Translations under genes and position numbers: made by a program
NCBI GenBank assembly: GCA_037441765.1
Contig: JBBIRM010000060.1
Coordinates: forward strand, 1-15,489
Origin: JBBIRM01 sp037441765
GTDB lineage: Bacteria > Desulfobacterota > BSN033 > UBA1163
DNA length: 15,489 bases
Direction of reading: 5' to 3'
The notes under the pieces: generated by a model
Told to the model about the DNA's origin: nothing
The model's database searches: none
What the model saw: the letters and a program-made list of their open reading frames with translations, nothing else
In this document: piece after piece, positions 12,784 to 15,489 of the stretch
How positions within the stretch are numbered: position 1 is the first letter of the stretch
Layout of the letters: each line of letters opens with the position of its first letter

Positions 12784-13986
12784 TTACCCAATCTTAAAGA
12801 CCATTGCTGCTCCAGTATCGCCTGCAGCACACCCCGCCCAGAGCCCATATCCTCCGCCAAGCATTACCAATTCCTCGATCAGTTCAGCGATCAACCTTCC
12901 TGAGGTTGGACCCTGTGGATGGCCATAGATCATAGAGCTTCCATAATTGTTCATCCAGTTTAGATCAATTCCCAATTTCCTTGACAAATTAATGTCATTG
13001 ACAGCAAATGGGTTGTGGGTTTTTACTGCCTTGAGGTCCTTCACTCCGATCCCAGCATCTCTAAGTGCCATTTCTGCAGCAGGAACAGGGGCCTGAGCCA
13101 TAAAGCCTTTCTTTGCCCTTGCAAAGCCATAGGAAAGAATCTGAATCTCAACCTTTGGATCTGCGGATAGTTCTTTTGCCTTCTCCCTTGTGGTGACAAT
13201 CATCCCGATATTGCCATCTGCAGGGTGGGTCTGCGCTCCAAAACTGTGGACTCCTCCTGGCTCAACTGGAGTAAGTTTTGCAAGGCCTTCAGCGGTTGTG
13301 TGTATGATCCCCTCATCCTGATCGACCAGTTTTGTCTCTTTTTTACCGATTTTAACTTCGACAGGAAACATATATCTTTTTTGAAAGGCCCTGTCGTTTG
13401 CGAGTGAGTCCAGGTACTGCTCATATCGCCTCAGGGCAACTGCATCGCATTCTTCCTTTGTGGCTCCAATCTCCTTTGCAACATTTTCAGCAGTCTGGAT
13501 CATCTTTAGGCCTGGCCAAGGGTCTCTGTTAAAATTGTCCATCACAGGATTTTCAGATTCTAATTCTCCACCAGGACCAAGGGGATTTGCCCAGACGATA
13601 TGAGGTCCATTGGAACAACGGTCAGAGACCAGGGCAAATCCAGTCTGGTAGGCACCAAGTTCAATACTTGTGGCAGCAAGGTAGATGCATGTTACTGCAG
13701 TGGTGCAGGCCTGACTGACAAGAAGGGCAGGTAAGTCCTTTTTGCCCTCGACCAGCATGGCCGCTGCCCAGGTATGGCCATAAAAGATATGATGCTGGAC
13801 GACCGTAAATCCAAAATAGAGGTAATCGATTACCGTGGGATCAATTTTTCTGTGCTTAAACCAGCGATTAGCAGTTGTGGCCCCAAGGACAATCGCATTT
13901 TCATTGGCCAGACTCCCCTGCCAACGACAAAAGGGTGAAGAGTAGTAACCTCTGAATGGAACATATGCCTTAGTCAATCGACTCAT
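12784..13986 (-). CDS. Divergent thiolase-family protein (acyl-CoA acetyltransferase-like)
   Basis: Thiolases cleave 3-ketoacyl-CoA with CoA or run the condensation in reverse. The 400-residue length and order fit. The nucleophile is C94 in VSQACTTAV, H356 lies in YGHPQGPTSGR and the second Cys is C386 in AGCAAGDTGAAMV, matching Cys89/His348/Cys378 of the Zoogloea enzyme. The fourth motif, NEAFA in biosynthetic thiolases, is HNPFAVND here (H324), closer to the HDxF of SCP2-type thiolases. The N-terminus (FRGYYSSPFCRWQGSLANENA) is also unusual. AAGGAGG lies 6 bases before ATG 13986. It follows hbd by 17 bases, so the two form an operon for consecutive steps of 3-hydroxyacyl-CoA breakdown or synthesis. 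Chain-length preference is unknown. Confidence 0.86.
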   Translation of the reverse strand: MSRLTKAYVPFRGYYSSPFCRWQGSLANENAIVLGATTANRWFKHRKIDPTVIDYLYFGFTVVQHHIFYGHTWAAAMLVEGKKDLPALLVSQACTTAVTCIYLAATSIELGAYQTGFALVSDRCSNGPHIVWANPLGPGGELESENPVMDNFNRDPWPGLKMIQTAENVAKEIGATKEECDAVALRRYEQYLDSLANDRAFQKRYMFPVEVKIGKKETKLVDQDEGIIHTTAEGLAKLTPVEPGGVHSFGAQTHPADGNIGMIVTTREKAKELSADPKVEIQILSYGFARAKKGFMAQAPVPAAEMALRDAGIGVKDLKAVKTHNPFAVNDINLSRKLGIDLNWMNNYGSSMIYGHPQGPTSGRLIAELIEELVMLGGGYGLWAGCAAGDTGAAMVFKIG

Positions 13987-14003
13987 AGGTTTCCTCCTTG
14001 ATT

Positions 14004-14858
14004 TTAATACTTATACCAGCCCGCTCCAGTCTTTCTGCCTAACTTTCCAGCCCGAATCATCGATCTGAGAAGGGTAGGGGCAGACCATTTGCTCTCTTTA
14101 TTTAGTTCCTTATAAAGGTACTCTGTCACATGGAGGGCGATGTCGACTCCTGTGAGGTCCATCAACTCAAATGGACCCATCGGGTAATTTAACCCTAACT
14201 TGACTGCCTTATCAATATGCTCAATGCTTGCAATGCCTTCTTCGACCAATCTGATGGCCTCAATTATATGGGGGATCATTAAGCGATTGACGATAAATCC
14301 TGGGGTGTCTTTCTTTACCTCAACAGGCTCTTTTCCCATCTTTCGAGCCATCTCCATGACAACAGAGACGGTTTCATCGCTGGTTTCATATCCTCGGATC
14401 ACCTCGACCAGCCTCATGAGGGGGGCGGGGTTGAAGAAATGCATCCCTGCCACTTTGGCCGGTCGCTTTGTAGACATGGCAATCTCTGTAATTGACATGG
14501 AAGAGGTATTGGTGGTTAGGATGACATGAGATTTTGTGAGTTCGTCGAGTTGCCTGAATAGACTCTTCTTTAACTCGAGGTCTTCAAAGACTGCTTCGAT
14601 GATAAAATCCACCTCCATCAGGTCTTCCATTCTTGTAGTCCCTTTTATCCGACCAAGGATGGCCTTCTTCTGCTCTTCGGTCATCTTCCCCTTCTCGACA
14701 CTTTTGGAGAGGAACTTTTCGATGTTTTTCATTCCACCTTCAACGAAACGGTCCTCAATATCCCTCATAATGACATTGTATCCTGCCTGAGAGGCCAACT
14801 GTGCAATTCCATTTCCCATCGTCCCTGCACCGAGGACGCCAACGACTTTAATCTCCAT
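14004..14858 (-). CDS. hbd: 3-hydroxybutyryl-CoA (3-hydroxyacyl-CoA) dehydrogenase
   Basis: Catalyses NAD(P)-dependent interconversion of 3-hydroxyacyl-CoA and 3-ketoacyl-CoA. The 284-residue protein is the monofunctional Hbd/PaaH size. The Rossmann motif GVLGAGTMGNGIAQLASQAG (7-26) starts it. Catalytic residues are visible: S119/S120 in NTSSMSI, H140 in GMHFFNPAP, E152, and N191 in GFIVNRLMIP. The C-terminal dimer domain reads DKAVKLGLNYPMGPFELMDLTGVD and ends KLGRKTGAGWYKY, as in the family. AAGGAGGAG lies just before ATG 14858. It is first in an operon with the thiolase 17 bases downstream. An imperfect hairpin or operator lies in its leader. Confidence 0.95.
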   Translation of the reverse strand: MEIKVVGVLGAGTMGNGIAQLASQAGYNVIMRDIEDRFVEGGMKNIEKFLSKSVEKGKMTEEQKKAILGRIKGTTRMEDLMEVDFIIEAVFEDLELKKSLFRQLDELTKSHVILTTNTSSMSITEIAMSTKRPAKVAGMHFFNPAPLMRLVEVIRGYETSDETVSVVMEMARKMGKEPVEVKKDTPGFIVNRLMIPHIIEAIRLVEEGIASIEHIDKAVKLGLNYPMGPFELMDLTGVDIALHVTEYLYKELNKESKWSAPTLLRSMIRAGKLGRKTGAGWYKY

Positions 14859-14888
14859 AATCTCCTCCTTTTTTAAGGTTTTAACTGG

Positions 14889-14911
14889 GTTTCACGAAAT
14901 TCGTAACCCAT
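14889..14911. promoter_or_regulatory. Inverted repeat in the hbd leader (possible operator or RNA hairpin)
   Basis: GGGTT (14889-14893) pairs with AACCC (14907-14911), and inside it ACGAA (14896-14900) pairs with TTCGT (14902-14906), leaving TC bulged and a single-base loop. It lies about 30-50 bases before the hbd start. TetR-type fatty-acid regulators bind inverted repeats in such places, but the bulge makes it asymmetric, so this is only a candidate. I found no convincing promoter hexamers nearby. Confidence 0.4.
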
Positions 14912-15030
14912 TAATATGACTAATATATTTTAAACAATATCTTTTGAATTGCCTCCTATAAGAATTTTAATTTATTTTCAATTACTTACACTCTCTCAAA
15001 TCCCTCAAAATCCTCTTTTCTCACAACCTT

Positions 15031-15489
15031 CTATGAGGGTGGAGGGCAATTTTTTTTACTTTCCTTACTTCCTCTCTCCCAATGGGGAGAGGATTGAGGT
15101 GAGGGGGAATTAGCTCTCTTCTTCTCTATAACCCTCTGGATTACTTCACAGACACCCTCAAGATTTGTTAATATCTCATTATCACTGAACCTTAAAATCT
15201 CCACCCCTACCCTTGACAACTCCATAGTTCTCAATTCATCCCTCTCCTTACCTTCATCTTCATAATGCTGACCTCCCATCAGCCTCAATCCCAACTCTAT
15301 ATTCAGGAGAATAAAAATCCAAAATAAATCTCCCTATAGAAAACTACCTTCTAAACTTTGCCCTACCTAATTGACGATTTCGCAATATCGCCCAGAGCCT
15401 CTTTTCAGCCTCCGTCCCTCCCTTACGGAGTCTCCTGCATCTCTCAATATTTCTACGTTTAATTTTCCCCTCCCATTTACCTAAAATCC
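15031..15489 (-). pseudogene. Broken DUF559 (Vsr-like endonuclease-fold) gene, 5' end beyond the window
   Basis: Conceptual translation on the minus strand from the right edge gives KRRNIERCRRLRKGGTEAEK, then RLWAILRNRQLGRAKFRR, an in-frame TAG at 15346-15344, then FSIGRFILDFYSPEYRVGIEAD. A one-base insertion at about 15275-15277 (GATGGGAGGTCAG) shifts the frame to GGQHYEDEGKERDE and EILRFSDNEILTNLEGVCEV. These are the ordered DUF559 motifs: TEAE..LW..LRNRQL, KFRR, DFY, E.DGGQH and LRF.N.E...NLE. The family is a PD-(D/E)XK, Vsr-like predicted nuclease. The stop most simply replaces a CAG (Gln). The last 25 or so codons (NSPSPQSSPHWERG onward) are translation of palindromic repeat copy C. No function is expected. 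Confidence 0.85.
15071..15105. repeat. Palindromic repeat copy C, inside the DUF559 pseudogene tail
   Basis: CCTCTCTCCC (15071-15080) pairs with GGGGAGAGG (15084-15092) around AAT with one bulged T. GATTGAGGTGAGGGG (15093 onward, extending to 15105) differs from the right arm of copy B by one base (G for A). Only one long outer arm is kept, so it is a partial copy. Confidence 0.7.

Noticed and set aside
1..15489. CRISPR array, prophage genes, integrase or replication origin
   Set aside because: No regularly spaced identical repeats, no phage or integrase frames and no DnaA-box cluster were seen on either strand.

Overview
The window looks like chromosomal DNA from an uncultured, low-to-medium-GC bacterium, most probably a member of the Desulfobacterota (old Deltaproteobacteria) or a close anaerobic relative. 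The basis is indirect: an anaerobe-style 3-hydroxyacyl-CoA dehydrogenase/thiolase pair, a nickel-pincer cofactor gene (larC), a holA-rpsT-murJ neighbourhood, secreted VCBS-repeat and lipoprotein genes of types I associate with that phylum, and dispersed CCCTCACC...CCTCTCCCC palindromes. No ribosomal RNA or other strong taxonomic marker is present, so this placement is an inference.

Layout. Positions 1-829: an AT-rich leader with an imperfect tandem repeat and a promoter, then rpe. Positions 857-1860 (minus strand): an elongator tRNA-Met with its own promoter, followed on the same strand by an overlapping mntA-hepT toxin-antitoxin pair. Positions 1861-2296: a gene-free stretch holding a 238-bp element with about 70-bp imperfect terminal inverted repeats. 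Positions 2297-8408 (plus): larC, a secreted Ig-like protein, a small lipoprotein, tilS, a THUMP/RlmL-type RNA methyltransferase with a variant motif IV (NPEY), and holA. Positions 8466-8741 (minus): rpsT, with a TTG start. Positions 8742-9070: a divergent intergenic region crowded with hairpin repeats. Positions 9071-10627 (plus): murJ. Positions 10651-14858 (minus): a secreted protein with a FlgO/CsgG-like N-terminus and VCBS repeats, a stand-alone clan AA aspartic protease, a divergent thiolase and a 3-hydroxybutyryl-CoA dehydrogenase. Positions 15031-15489 (minus): a broken DUF559 (Vsr-like nuclease) gene that runs off the right edge.

How the genes fit together. Most are housekeeping: carbohydrate metabolism (rpe), translation and RNA modification (tRNA-Met, tilS, rlmL-like, rpsT), replication (holA) and cell wall (murJ). 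The hbd-thiolase pair forms a clear two-gene operon for the last steps of a beta-oxidation-like or butyrate/acetoacetyl-CoA route. The accessory layer is the tRNA-linked mntA-hepT module, the long inverted-repeat element, three copies of one palindromic repeat family, a second pair of TAAA-loop repeats, and a decayed DUF559 gene whose tail reads into one repeat copy. I did not find a clearly new multi-gene system. The best leads are the 1863-2100 element and the link between DUF559 and the palindromic repeat.
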